Assembly: GCA_018816735.1 (NCBI GenBank)
Contig: JAHIVH010000130.1
Coordinates: forward strand, 1 to 64,000
Direction of reading: 5' to 3'
Length of the DNA: 64,000 bases
Source: Pseudomonadota bacterium
GTDB lineage: Bacteria > Desulfobacterota > Desulfobacteria > Desulfobacterales > JAHIVH01
Below are positions 56,040 through 64,000 of this stretch, in pieces. The translations under genes and the position numbers were made by a program. The first letter of the stretch is position 1. The number at the start of each line of letters is the position of its first letter. The notes beneath the pieces are model-generated. The model ran no database searches. It had not been told where the DNA came from and saw only the letters and a program-made list of their open reading frames with translations.

Positions 56040-57518
56040 CTATGATTGATTGTTTAAAAAACTCTGGCTACCAGAGAAATCTGAAGGATCAATGTTAAAA
56101 ATATCCAGTATGGTGGAAAAAAAATTCGTAATATTTACCTGAGTATCATCAACAATATTGTCAGAAGAAATATTTGAAAAAAAGATGCCATATTCTTTAT
56201 GACCGCCACTAATTTTTTTATGCGTTGGATTTTCAGTAAAATATTTTGTATGTAAATTCCAATTTACGCCGTATTTGTAATTCATGGAAAAAATAATATC
56301 CGGATACCTTTTAATATATTCACCATCAAACATTTCTTCTCTTTTCATTACCCATTGAAAAACCTCTAATCCATCGTCCCTAACAGACTTTAAGGCATCA
56401 ATGATTACATCTCTTGTTTTTTCATAATCTTCTATCAGTCTTTTATTCAAACAAATACCACCAAATGGGTTTGTACCTGTAAAATCGGAAGCATATGCCA
56501 TATTTTGTTTATCATTTGTAATATGCTTACCTTTTTTGAGTTGTTTTGCATTCGGTATAAACTTGGCTATTACGCTAATATAATCTTCAAGATCATGTTT
56601 ATGCATAAAACCAAGAACTGAATTTTTTAATTTTTCGACAATTAATTTTAAACTTATTATCTTACCTTCAGCAGAACTTTTAACATAGCCCTGATCTCTC
56701 AAAAACTCATTAATATTGAAGCAATGGGTACAACGCATGCCATGGCCATGATCACTAATAATGATTAATTTATCCTCAGGTTCTAACAACGCGACATACC
56801 TTCCAATAACTTGATCAATTTCAATATAAAAATTTTTGATTGAATCCTGATATTTATTTTTTCCAGGATAGGTTGGGTCATTAGAATCACAATATCGCCA
56901 GAGAAAATGTTGAAGCCGATCCATAGTCAGAAAAGTCTGGAAAAACAAATCTGGTTTATATTGTTGAAACAAAGAAGTACCAAATGTAGCTTGATCTTCA
57001 GTATCAGCAAATATTTTATCAACAAAAAGGTTTAAAGTTTTCTTTGTTGCAAAATCAGTTATGCCCCCCAAATTATCCGGTACAGGAATATCACCGATGA
57101 GGTCAGGTGCTGAAATTTCAATATTTCCATCAATGAAAACAGGGCCATTTACCATTACACCATTCACAGGCCACACCGGGTAAGCCATGAAAGGATTAAT
57201 CACACAAACCGTTTTGCCAGCATTTCCAATGATATCCCAAAAAGTTTTGCCTTTGAAGACGGATGTATCAACGTTTAGTCGGTTATTCCCTTTCGCAAGA
57301 TAATTAACAGATTCAAGAACACCATGTTCAGAAGGATTTTTTCCTGTATAGCAAGTTATCCATGCGGGAATGGAATCGGGCGGAAAAACAGATCTAAAAG
57401 GTTTAACACTTCCTTCATGGATCAACTTTTTAATATTTGGCAACATATCAACATGTTCCATTGAGTAGTCATAATCCATACCGTCAATGCCAAGAATAAT
57501 TAGTCTACGTTTCTTCAA
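56040..57518 (-). CDS. Alkaline-phosphatase-superfamily (type I phosphodiesterase-like) protein
   Basis: The protein has 492 residues and starts with TTG, with GAGAGG 6 nt upstream. Metal/active-site motifs are ILGIDGMDYD, PPDSIPAWITCYTGKNPSEHG (nucleophile Ser/Thr), ISDHGHGMRC and SGGHKEYGIFF. No signal peptide or TM helix, so it is probably cytoplasmic. Such proteins hydrolyse or transfer phospho-groups; here they could remove or add a phospho-substituent on the polymer precursor (inference). It overlaps the kinase-like gene by 14 bp. Confidence 0.75.
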   Translation of the reverse strand: MKKRRLIILGIDGMDYDYSMEHVDMLPNIKKLIHEGSVKPFRSVFPPDSIPAWITCYTGKNPSEHGVLESVNYLAKGNNRLNVDTSVFKGKTFWDIIGNAGKTVCVINPFMAYPVWPVNGVMVNGPVFIDGNIEISAPDLIGDIPVPDNLGGITDFATKKTLNLFVDKIFADTEDQATFGTSLFQQYKPDLFFQTFLTMDRLQHFLWRYCDSNDPTYPGKNKYQDSIKNFYIEIDQVIGRYVALLEPEDKLIIISDHGHGMRCTHCFNINEFLRDQGYVKSSAEGKIISLKLIVEKLKNSVLGFMHKHDLEDYISVIAKFIPNAKQLKKGKHITNDKQNMAYASDFTGTNPFGGICLNKRLIEDYEKTRDVIIDALKSVRDDGLEVFQWVMKREEMFDGEYIKRYPDIIFSMNYKYGVNWNLHTKYFTENPTHKKISGGHKEYGIFFSNISSDNIVDDTQVNITNFFSTILDIFNIDPSDFSGSQSFLNNQS

Positions 57519-58191
57519 AATGCCTCTCTAAAATATAACTTTTGACGACCTCAAATATTTTAGAAAATAAAATATCAATCGATTCCAGGCCATCAAAATG
57601 GACTGAATTATTAGTACAAAAAAGGGTTTTATAATAATGTTCCCTTTGTTCCAGGTATTTCAGAGGCGTACCATCCATTTTTCGTTTATAACCAACATGG
57701 GCAGGGATATCTATAATCACATTCAAATCAGGCAAAACAAACTTAAAAAAAGAGTTATGCATCAAACCAAGGGCTTTTTTAGAAGAAATATCAATATTTA
57801 TGGCTTGATCAATAATTAAATCATATACATATCTGTCAACAACAATTACTTTTGTTTGGTTATCGCTCAATTTCTTTCTACACGAAATCCAATAATCATT
57901 AAAAGCATATACAAGCCATAGTTTTTTTATAAATGTGAATGATAGAATTTTACGTTTGAGATCTATCCACTTTGTGTGCCTGACATTTTCATTTTCAACA
58001 ATGTTCAATTTTTTATTTAAATCATTTTTTTTTAACGATTTAATCAGATTAATGATTTTGATAATTGACGGTTCCCAGCGAAGCCATAGATACTTTGTTT
58101 CAATACCATTTTCATTTAGGTTTTTTTCTAATAATTTGGCTTGTGTTGTTTTGCCGCAACCATCAAGCCCTGATATATATATTATGATCAT
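57505..58191 (-). CDS. Thymidylate-kinase-like P-loop protein
   Basis: The protein has 228 residues. The P-loop GLDGCGKTTQAK is at about 8-19. VVDRYVYDLIIDQA (DRY region) and a LID-like segment (HVGYKRKMDGTPLKYLEQRE) follow. It resembles dTMP kinases but lies in a polysaccharide operon. A nucleotide-sugar or sugar kinase role is more likely than housekeeping dTMP kinase (inference). Confidence 0.7.
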   Translation of the reverse strand: MIIIYISGLDGCGKTTQAKLLEKNLNENGIETKYLWLRWEPSIIKIINLIKSLKKNDLNKKLNIVENENVRHTKWIDLKRKILSFTFIKKLWLVYAFNDYWISCRKKLSDNQTKVIVVDRYVYDLIIDQAINIDISSKKALGLMHNSFFKFVLPDLNVIIDIPAHVGYKRKMDGTPLKYLEQREHYYKTLFCTNNSVHFDGLESIDILFSKIFEVVKSYILERHFEET

Positions 58192-59222
58192 ATTTCATTT
58201 TCGATTATATCAATTAATCTATCCGTAATCCTGCCCCATGAATACACATCAATTTTGGATTTATTATTACAAGGCATTGTAGGGCCTTTATTTAAAATTT
58301 CAGCAAAATCATCATTCGTTTTAACAAAATGAAAAAAATCGTCTTCATTAAAAACATCCGGCAGGCTGCCAAACTTTGTTGTTATCACGGGTAAATTGCA
58401 TGCCATGGCTTCAAGAACTGAAAGCGGTGTTTCTATGGCACCGTCATTTTTTAATACAGGGAATATATAAAAATCGGCAAGATTATACATGTCTTCCATA
58501 TTTTTGATATATTCGCTAATCACCCTAATGCCACTATCAACTATGCGTTTAAAAAGTACTTCATCATTTTTATTATATGTGCTGCCGATGATAATAACTT
58601 CGAAATCCGGATAGTCCTTTTTAACCTTGATAAGCATTTCAAGATTACGCGATACTTGAATATGACCGACATGAAGCAAGACCGTTTTATCATATTCAAT
58701 ATGATATTTTTTTCTTAATCGTCGTTTTTTTAAATCATCAAATTCATTATATTTTACATTATCAACACCTAACGGTAATATGTGATTTTTTAATCCAACA
58801 GTATTCAAATAATCGGAGGTTTTTTTTGATTGAGTTATAATACAATTAACTTTAAAAAATAATTTTATAAGAAATAGCTCTTTACCACTATACGTTCGTG
58901 GTTGAAGTGATAAAATTACTATTTTCTTTTTTGTAAAAATTTGTAGCAATTTTGATCTTATAAAAGAAAAAAAAGTAATCGATGCCTCTGGAATATACAA
59001 AATTGTATTGTGAGTATGGCTTTTTAATTTTTTATAAAATGAAAAACGAAACAGCAGTTTATTTAATGTAATTGAGCTATGAATAAAATCAAATTGTTTT
59101 TCACAATTTATCAAATATATAAAATTTGAATTTTTAGCACTCATTAATTTTAATAGATTGTATACAGTTACTTTTGATCCTTCATCAATAGGTGGTCTAA
59201 GGATATCGGTTAAAATAATCAT
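58188..59222 (-). CDS. GT4 glycosyltransferase
   Basis: The protein has 344 residues. It has an AT-rich coding sequence with many Lys/Asn/Ile. The donor domain has LLHVGHIQVSRNLEMLIK and TPLSVLEAMACNLPVITTKFG. The N-domain is short. It overlaps neighbours by 4 bp on both sides. Confidence 0.8.
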   Translation of the reverse strand: MIILTDILRPPIDEGSKVTVYNLLKLMSAKNSNFIYLINCEKQFDFIHSSITLNKLLFRFSFYKKLKSHTHNTILYIPEASITFFSFIRSKLLQIFTKKKIVILSLQPRTYSGKELFLIKLFFKVNCIITQSKKTSDYLNTVGLKNHILPLGVDNVKYNEFDDLKKRRLRKKYHIEYDKTVLLHVGHIQVSRNLEMLIKVKKDYPDFEVIIIGSTYNKNDEVLFKRIVDSGIRVISEYIKNMEDMYNLADFYIFPVLKNDGAIETPLSVLEAMACNLPVITTKFGSLPDVFNEDDFFHFVKTNDDFAEILNKGPTMPCNNKSKIDVYSWGRITDRLIDIIENEI

Positions 59223-60361
59223 TTTTTTTGACTCTCACAAACCTCTAATAGAGCCTCTTCCGTTTTTTCAAGCATTAAGCTTAATGAAAACATCTCAACG
59301 ACCTTATTTCGAGCTCTTTCCCCCATCTTATTAAGCGCCGTGATATCATTTAAACATTTTTTTAATGCTTCAGTGAGGGCATCGATGTCATTGATTGGCA
59401 CAACCTCACCCGTAACCCCGGGAATAACCGCTTCTTTATGCCCCCCTATGTCAGTAGTGATTACAGGGCATTTCATTGCCATAGATTCTAACATCGCAAT
59501 TGAGAATGTTTCAATCGCGTTTGAGGCAAGGACGGATAAAGACGATGCTGCCAATAATGACCGGACATCATCAATTCTGCCTAAGAAGCATATCTTTTCC
59601 TTAAGATTTTTCTGTTTTACAATAGCTTCAATTCTTTGTCGTTCCGGACCATCACCAGCCAAGACAAGAAAAACATTATTATTAATACTGCATAGTCTTT
59701 CGAAAGCCTCAATCAGTACACCATGGTTTTTTTCTATTCGAAATCCAGCAATACAGGAAATGATTTGTGAATCTTTTGGAACGTCCATATGCAACCTTAA
59801 CTCACGCCCGTCATTATCAAACTTTCTTGAATCGAAGCTTGTTGTATTTACGCCATTGTATATAACATCTGTTTTTGATTTCATGAACGGAAATTGGCTG
59901 CACCAAAAGTTTTCTTGGCTTTTACAAACACAAATTATTTTTTTGCATGCTCGCATAGGCCATTGATAAACCAACTTTTCTAAATAAAATTCTTTTAAAT
60001 TTCGATTGGCTGTTTTATGAAGGACATTGATGATTGGCGGTTGTCTTTTTGAAAACATTCGTCCCAACCAGGCAAATAATAATGCGATTTGCAATGATGA
60101 ATGGATCACATCAATCTCGTTATTATCAATAAATTTTGAAATTTTAAACGCCATAGAAAAATCAACTTTGGATTTTCTTTTGTAATTTTCATGCTTGAGT
60201 GAAAATTCTTTAATACGTTCTAATAATGAGAGATCACTACCAAAGGTAATCAAAAAAACATTGAACGTTGCCCTGTCAATTCCACACAATAAATCAGTGA
60301 CTTGCATTTCTGCGCCCGCTCGACACAATGTTGGAATAATAAAAAGAACATTTTTTTTCAT
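59219..60361 (-). CDS. GT4 glycosyltransferase (first gene of the minus-strand polysaccharide operon)
   Basis: The protein has 380 residues. It starts NVLFIIPTLCRAGAEMQVTDLL. The donor domain has SCIAGFRIEKNHGVLIEAFERL and TFSIAMLESMAMKCPVITTDIGG. The promoter of the roughly 23-kb minus-strand run should lie in 60362-60779. Confidence 0.84.
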   Translation of the reverse strand: MKKNVLFIIPTLCRAGAEMQVTDLLCGIDRATFNVFLITFGSDLSLLERIKEFSLKHENYKRKSKVDFSMAFKISKFIDNNEIDVIHSSLQIALLFAWLGRMFSKRQPPIINVLHKTANRNLKEFYLEKLVYQWPMRACKKIICVCKSQENFWCSQFPFMKSKTDVIYNGVNTTSFDSRKFDNDGRELRLHMDVPKDSQIISCIAGFRIEKNHGVLIEAFERLCSINNNVFLVLAGDGPERQRIEAIVKQKNLKEKICFLGRIDDVRSLLAASSLSVLASNAIETFSIAMLESMAMKCPVITTDIGGHKEAVIPGVTGEVVPINDIDALTEALKKCLNDITALNKMGERARNKVVEMFSLSLMLEKTEEALLEVCESQKK

Positions 60362-60779
60362 ACTATGTTTTCTCTCCCGACATCATCTTGTGACAAAGTG
60401 TTATTCATTACTTGCAGTAGTAATTATGTGTATATTGATTTAAAAAAGACAAATAATAGCAACGACTGATTTGCAGAATCATTCAAAAAAGTAAAACTAT
60501 AAAGATCTTCATCGGAAAAATGCTATGTGAAAAATGACATAAAAGCAAATGGAAATTGGTCAGGTTCCCATATCGAAAATGCGATAGACCTCAAATCACA
60601 AGGCGAAATGCCTCAATTGTCATTGGGGGCTGCAAATGTTTAATCTCAATAAAAAAAATTGATACCCAATACGCTTTTAATCCAGATCATATTTAATTTG
60701 CCATTGAATTATTTGAGATTCCCGGGTAGTTTACGTACGTGATACAGACACATCAAAACAGCTTGAAAACAGGAGGTTT
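60362..60779. promoter_or_regulatory. Divergent intergenic leader with three short stem-loops
   Basis: No gene is seen. Three adjacent short hairpins lie at 60571-60586 (TATCG/CGATA), 60601-60613 (AGGC/GCCT) and 60614-60625 (CAAT/ATTG). An AGGAGG site precedes 60780. This does not match a riboswitch consensus I know. Confidence 0.3.
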
Positions 60780-61928
60780 ATGATAAACAGAAACAGACTT
60801 GCCGACTTATTTAAATTTCTGGCAGAAATAGATAGTATTTCAAAGGAAGAAGGCCGGATTGCAAAAGAACTGGAAAACATCCTTTCGTCTCTGGGAGCAT
60901 CTGTCACGTTTGATGATGCCGGTGAAAAAGTGAATGGCGAGGTGGGAAATCTTGTGGCCAGACTTGAAGGGAATGCGGATGTCCCGCCGATTCTCCTGTC
61001 CGGCCATATGGATACGGTAAAGCCCGGAAAAGGCGTAAAGGCCATCTTGAAAGATGGCGTGTTTACCAGTGACGGCACGACGATTTTGGGGGCAGATGAT
61101 AAGAGTGCACTGGCCATCATCATTGAAACGATAAGGGTTCTCACAGAAAACAATCTTCCCTTTGGCCCGCTTGAAATCGTATTTACCATATGTGAGGAAA
61201 TCGGACTCCTGGGAGCGAAGAACATGGACTTCAGTCTGATAACGGCCAAATCCGGTTATATCCTTGACTCCACAGACAGGGATGGCATTGTGACTCGGTC
61301 TCCCACCGCCTATAAGTTCAGGATAAATATTCACGGCAAGGATGCTCATGCAGGTGCTGCCCCTGAAAAAGGTGTTAACGCCATTTCAGTCGCAGCCCAT
61401 GCCATTTCAAAGCTTGAAATTGGCAGAATTGATCATGAAACGACCTGTAATATCGGAAAAATTCAGGGCGGCATGGCAACAAATGTGGTCCCCAGCCTGG
61501 TTACCATTGAAGGCGAAGCCCGAAGCATGAACCCTTTAAAAGTCGAAAAGGTCATGGCCAATGTCCTGAATACATTTAAGGAAACCGTGGAATCTTTCAG
61601 AAAAAACAGCCCGGACACTCATCTGCCGGCTCTTGACATTGCTACGGAACTCGAATTCCCGGGCACGGATATCCCGGACAATCACCCTGTTGTAAAACTG
61701 GCACAACAGGCCTCAAAAAATCTGGGTCATGCACTGAAACCGGTCACCATAGGTGGTGGTGCGGACGCAAACATCTTTTTCGGCAAGGGGATCATTACAG
61801 GTGTCCTTTGCCCGGGAATGACCGATCCGCATACGGTAAGAGAATCTGTAAAAGTGGATGACATGGTTTTTGCGGTCAGGCAGCTCCTTGAAATTATCCG
61901 GATTCATGCAAAAGAAGAGGATTACTGA
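60780..61928 (+). CDS. M20-family metallopeptidase, PepT-like
   Basis: The protein has 382 residues. Zinc ligands and catalytic residues are SGHMDTVKPG, GADDKSALA (bridging Asp), CEEIGLLG (catalytic Glu and ligand), DSTDRDG and a C-terminal His in MTDPHTVRE. A lid/dimerisation domain is inserted (about 180-290). It hydrolyses small peptides. The ribosome-binding site AGGAGG is strong. It is followed within 4 bp by larC. Confidence 0.85.
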   Translation: MINRNRLADLFKFLAEIDSISKEEGRIAKELENILSSLGASVTFDDAGEKVNGEVGNLVARLEGNADVPPILLSGHMDTVKPGKGVKAILKDGVFTSDGTTILGADDKSALAIIIETIRVLTENNLPFGPLEIVFTICEEIGLLGAKNMDFSLITAKSGYILDSTDRDGIVTRSPTAYKFRINIHGKDAHAGAAPEKGVNAISVAAHAISKLEIGRIDHETTCNIGKIQGGMATNVVPSLVTIEGEARSMNPLKVEKVMANVLNTFKETVESFRKNSPDTHLPALDIATELEFPGTDIPDNHPVVKLAQQASKNLGHALKPVTIGGGADANIFFGKGIITGVLCPGMTDPHTVRESVKVDDMVFAVRQLLEIIRIHAKEEDY

Positions 61929-61932
61929 TCCC

Positions 61933-63084
61933 ATGATCGCTTTTTTTGACTGTTTTTCAGGCATCAGCGGCGACATGACGCTGGGGGCGTTCATCGATAT
62001 TGGCGTGCCTGTCTCATGGCTGAAAGATGAAATCTCAAGACTGCCGCTTCAGGGGTTCGGCCTGTCCGCCACAGATATAAAAAGAAACGGCATCCATGCA
62101 AAAGATGTGATTGTAAGTGATTTGGAAGGCCATGGCTCAAGGGATTACAGCCACATCAAATCCCTGATTGAAAAAAGCCCATTCTCGGCAAAAATCAAAC
62201 AGCAAAGTCTTGCCATGTTTGAAAAAATTGCCGTGGCCGAATCGGAAATCCATGGTTGCCCGATAGATCATGTGCATTTTCATGAAGTGGGCGGAATTGA
62301 CGCCATTGTGGATATGGTAGGCACAGCCCTTTGTGTGGATTTCCTGGGGATCGATGAAATTATCTCATCCCGGCTCCCCTTGGGAAGCGGATTTGTGACC
62401 TGCAGCCACGGAAGGATTCCTCTACCTGCACCGGCGACGCTGGCTATTCTGGAAGGCTCAGCGGTTTACGGTTCCAACCACACGCATGAGACCGTCACGC
62501 CCACAGGTGCGGCAATTATTACAACACTCTCCTCTGCCTTCGGGGAAATGCCTGATATGAGGATTGAAAAAACAGGCTATGGTTCGGGGAAAAAAGACAC
62601 ATCGCCTTATCCCAATCTCCTTCGCATCATCCTCGGGAAAAAAGACCATTCACTCAAAAACCGGGTCTCAGTCATTGAAACTACCATTGATGACATGAAC
62701 CCCGAAATTTTGGGATTTGTAATGGAACGTCTCTTTGAGGCAGGTGCCCTTGACGTATGCTTTATTCCGGTTTTTATGAAAAAAAACCGGCCAGGCACAC
62801 AGATTCAGGTTATCTCCAATGAACCGGCAACGGAAAAACTGATTCACATCATTCTTGCCGAGACCACCTCAACAGGCGCCCGTCATTATCTGGCAGAGCG
62901 CCGTATTCTTGAACGGGAATCGATCCTGATTGAAACACGTGTGGGAAAAATTCAGGCCAAACGGATTGTACAACCTGACGGGAGCGTCAAAATCGTTCCA
63001 GAATACGACGCTTTAAAAAAAATCGCGCTTGAAAAAAAAGTCCCCCTGAAGACCCTTTTTGATGCTGTCTTAAAAGATTTATAA
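61933..63084 (+). CDS. larC: Nickel-pincer cofactor biosynthesis protein LarC
   Basis: The ATG at 61933 gives 383 residues starting IAFFDCFSGISGDMTLGAF, the family start; a frame open further upstream overlaps the peptidase and is ignored. HFHEVGGIDAIVDMVG and THETVTPTGAAI are diagnostic. LarC inserts Ni into the pyridinium cofactor of lactate racemase-type enzymes. larA, larB and larE are not in the window. Confidence 0.88.
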   Translation: MIAFFDCFSGISGDMTLGAFIDIGVPVSWLKDEISRLPLQGFGLSATDIKRNGIHAKDVIVSDLEGHGSRDYSHIKSLIEKSPFSAKIKQQSLAMFEKIAVAESEIHGCPIDHVHFHEVGGIDAIVDMVGTALCVDFLGIDEIISSRLPLGSGFVTCSHGRIPLPAPATLAILEGSAVYGSNHTHETVTPTGAAIITTLSSAFGEMPDMRIEKTGYGSGKKDTSPYPNLLRIILGKKDHSLKNRVSVIETTIDDMNPEILGFVMERLFEAGALDVCFIPVFMKKNRPGTQIQVISNEPATEKLIHIILAETTSTGARHYLAERRILERESILIETRVGKIQAKRIVQPDGSVKIVPEYDALKKIALEKKVPLKTLFDAVLKDL

Positions 63085-63157
63085 ATGTATTCCGTTGGTT
63101 TACATGCAGACAACAATGCCTTGACAACCCCTATATGAACCTATAAAAAAGCTTATC

Positions 63158-63622
63158 ATGAAATTTAACGATAAAACAATCATGCTCCTGGCAACAGGGT
63201 GCAACACAGGATATGCCCCAGCCGTTCCCGGAACCTTTGGCACACTGGCCGGATTGCCTTTATGTTTTCTTGTGTCTTATCTTCCGGTTTCGATGACGTT
63301 TCTTTCAATCCTGGCATTCATTATATTTGCCATATGGATCGCAGATCGGGCTGAAGGCCTCATTGGAAAAAAAGATCCCGGATGCATTGTGATAGATGAA
63401 ATCGCAGGTATTCTGGTCACCATGGCGTTATTGCCATTCAGTATCACCACCGCTGTTCTGGGGTTTTTCATTTTTAGAATATTTGACATTCTGAAACCGT
63501 TTCCGGCCCGGTATCTTGAAGCGCATATTGACGGGGGGGCAGGCATTGTCATTGATGATATTGCCGCAGGCATCATGGCCAATATCGTATTGCGCTGTTT
63601 ACTCTGGGTTATTGGCATATAA
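63158..63622 (+). CDS. pgpA: Phosphatidylglycerophosphatase A
   Basis: The protein has 154 residues and 3-4 TM helices. The PgpA signature is ATGCNTGYAPAVPGTFGTLAG, then DPGCIVIDEIAGILVTM, then FRIFDILKPFPARYLE. It dephosphorylates phosphatidylglycerol phosphate in phospholipid synthesis. The next gene starts 23 bp later. Confidence 0.88.
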   Translation: MKFNDKTIMLLATGCNTGYAPAVPGTFGTLAGLPLCFLVSYLPVSMTFLSILAFIIFAIWIADRAEGLIGKKDPGCIVIDEIAGILVTMALLPFSITTAVLGFFIFRIFDILKPFPARYLEAHIDGGAGIVIDDIAAGIMANIVLRCLLWVIGI

Positions 63623-63645
63623 ATGCACGCACAGGAAAAATTGAA

Positions 63646-64000
63646 TTGGCAGACACCAACAGGTCTTTCATAGCCATTGACATTCAGGATCATATCAAAC
63701 GTGATATTTCAAAGGTGCAGGCCGGTTTGAAATCATATGGTTTTGATATCAAGTGGGTCAGGCCGGAAGCCATGCATTTGACATTGATTTTCCTGGGCGA
63801 GATTCCTGCGTCTTCAACAGGCGTCATCCGGGAACAGATGACCCATGCGGCAAAAGGCGTGCGCCCTTTTTCAATTTTCGTAAAAGGGGTGGGTGCGTTT
63901 CCCGATGCAAGACGGCCCAGGGTTGTGATTACAGATATTGACGGTGAAAAAAACGAACTCAAAGGTCTTAAAAACAGCCTTGATGGTCATCTTGAAATTT
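63646..64000 (+). CDS. thpR: RNA 2',3'-cyclic phosphodiesterase, ThpR type (C-terminus off the right edge)
   Basis: Open from a TTG at 63646 (AGGA 9 nt upstream) to the right edge, 118 codons, no stop. It reads ADTNRSFIAIDIQDHIK, then MHLTLIFLGEI, the first HxTL catalytic motif of the 2H phosphoesterases. The second HxTL motif lies beyond the edge. The ATG at 63623 is out of frame. It is often near PgpA and CinA genes. Confidence 0.78.
   Translation, partial: MADTNRSFIAIDIQDHIKRDISKVQAGLKSYGFDIKWVRPEAMHLTLIFLGEIPASSTGVIREQMTHAAKGVRPFSIFVKGVGAFPDARRPRVVITDIDGEKNELKGLKNSLDGHLEI

Noticed and set aside
61858..61932. 25-codon N-terminal extension of larC
   Set aside because: It overlaps the upstream peptidase and precedes the family's conserved start (IAFFDCFSGISGDM) at 61933.

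Overview
The window reads as chromosomal DNA of a Gram-negative, probably anaerobic deltaproteobacterium, most likely a Desulfobacterales-type Desulfobacterota. This is an inference. It rests on outer-membrane barrels and lipoproteins, lipid A-type enzymes, a thiolase/3-hydroxyacyl-CoA dehydrogenase pair, several radical SAM/SPASM enzymes, and a peptide-maturation cassette (SynChlorMet type) that I remember from Syntrophobacter and strain NaphS2. I saw no rRNA, tRNA, CRISPR array or intact insertion sequence.

Layout. 1-13 kb: cell-envelope and signalling genes. These are a lipoprotein with MopE-like metal-binding repeats that runs off the left edge, a TPR-barrel protein, a CsgG-like TPR protein, a small HExxH protein, a SurA-like lipoprotein with a HAMP protein, a divergent FHA/PP2C pair, and a 1.26-kaa secreted protein with Fn3, DNRLRE and PKD domains. 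13.4-18.2 kb: a truncated NtrC-type regulator abuts a truncated thioredoxin at a deletion-like scar. A thiolase, a 3-hydroxyacyl-CoA dehydrogenase and a lipoprotein hydrolase follow. 18.2-32.1 kb: a peptide-maturation (RiPP) system in two blocks. The first block is a PqqD-like protein plus a nucleotidyltransferase-fold protein. The second is a minus-strand operon running scmE, scmF, precursor peptide, scmC, S26 peptidase, ABC exporter. Between the blocks lie a LytS/LytTR two-component system and a four-gene lipid A/undecaprenyl-sugar modification operon. 32.3-32.9 kb: a Phd/VapC toxin-antitoxin pair.

33.3-60.4 kb is a large Wzy-type exopolysaccharide locus. It has a sulfotransferase, Wzx flippase, hexapeptide acyltransferase and a membrane-anchored receiver protein on the plus strand. 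On the minus strand are Wzz/tyrosine-kinase co-polymerase, Wza, an outer-membrane barrel, hybrid histidine kinase, initiating sugar transferase, AlgD-type GDP-mannose dehydrogenase, heparinase-type lyase, six glycosyltransferases, a Wzy-like polymerase, a radical SAM enzyme, an alkaline-phosphatase-fold protein and a thymidylate-kinase-like protein. The locus looks built to make and export a uronic-acid-containing, possibly sulfated polymer. 60.8-64 kb holds a PepT-like peptidase, LarC, PgpA and the start of a ThpR-type RNA phosphodiesterase.

The most interesting item is the 74-residue peptide at 29270-29494. It has a short leader followed by five C-x-x-G modules with cysteines spaced 12, 10, 12 and 10 residues apart, and it sits inside the operon of two radical SAM/SPASM enzymes, an HPr-kinase-like ATPase, a leader-peptidase candidate and an exporter. 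I propose it as the substrate of this cassette. A roughly 32-bp inverted repeat separates it from the radical SAM genes.
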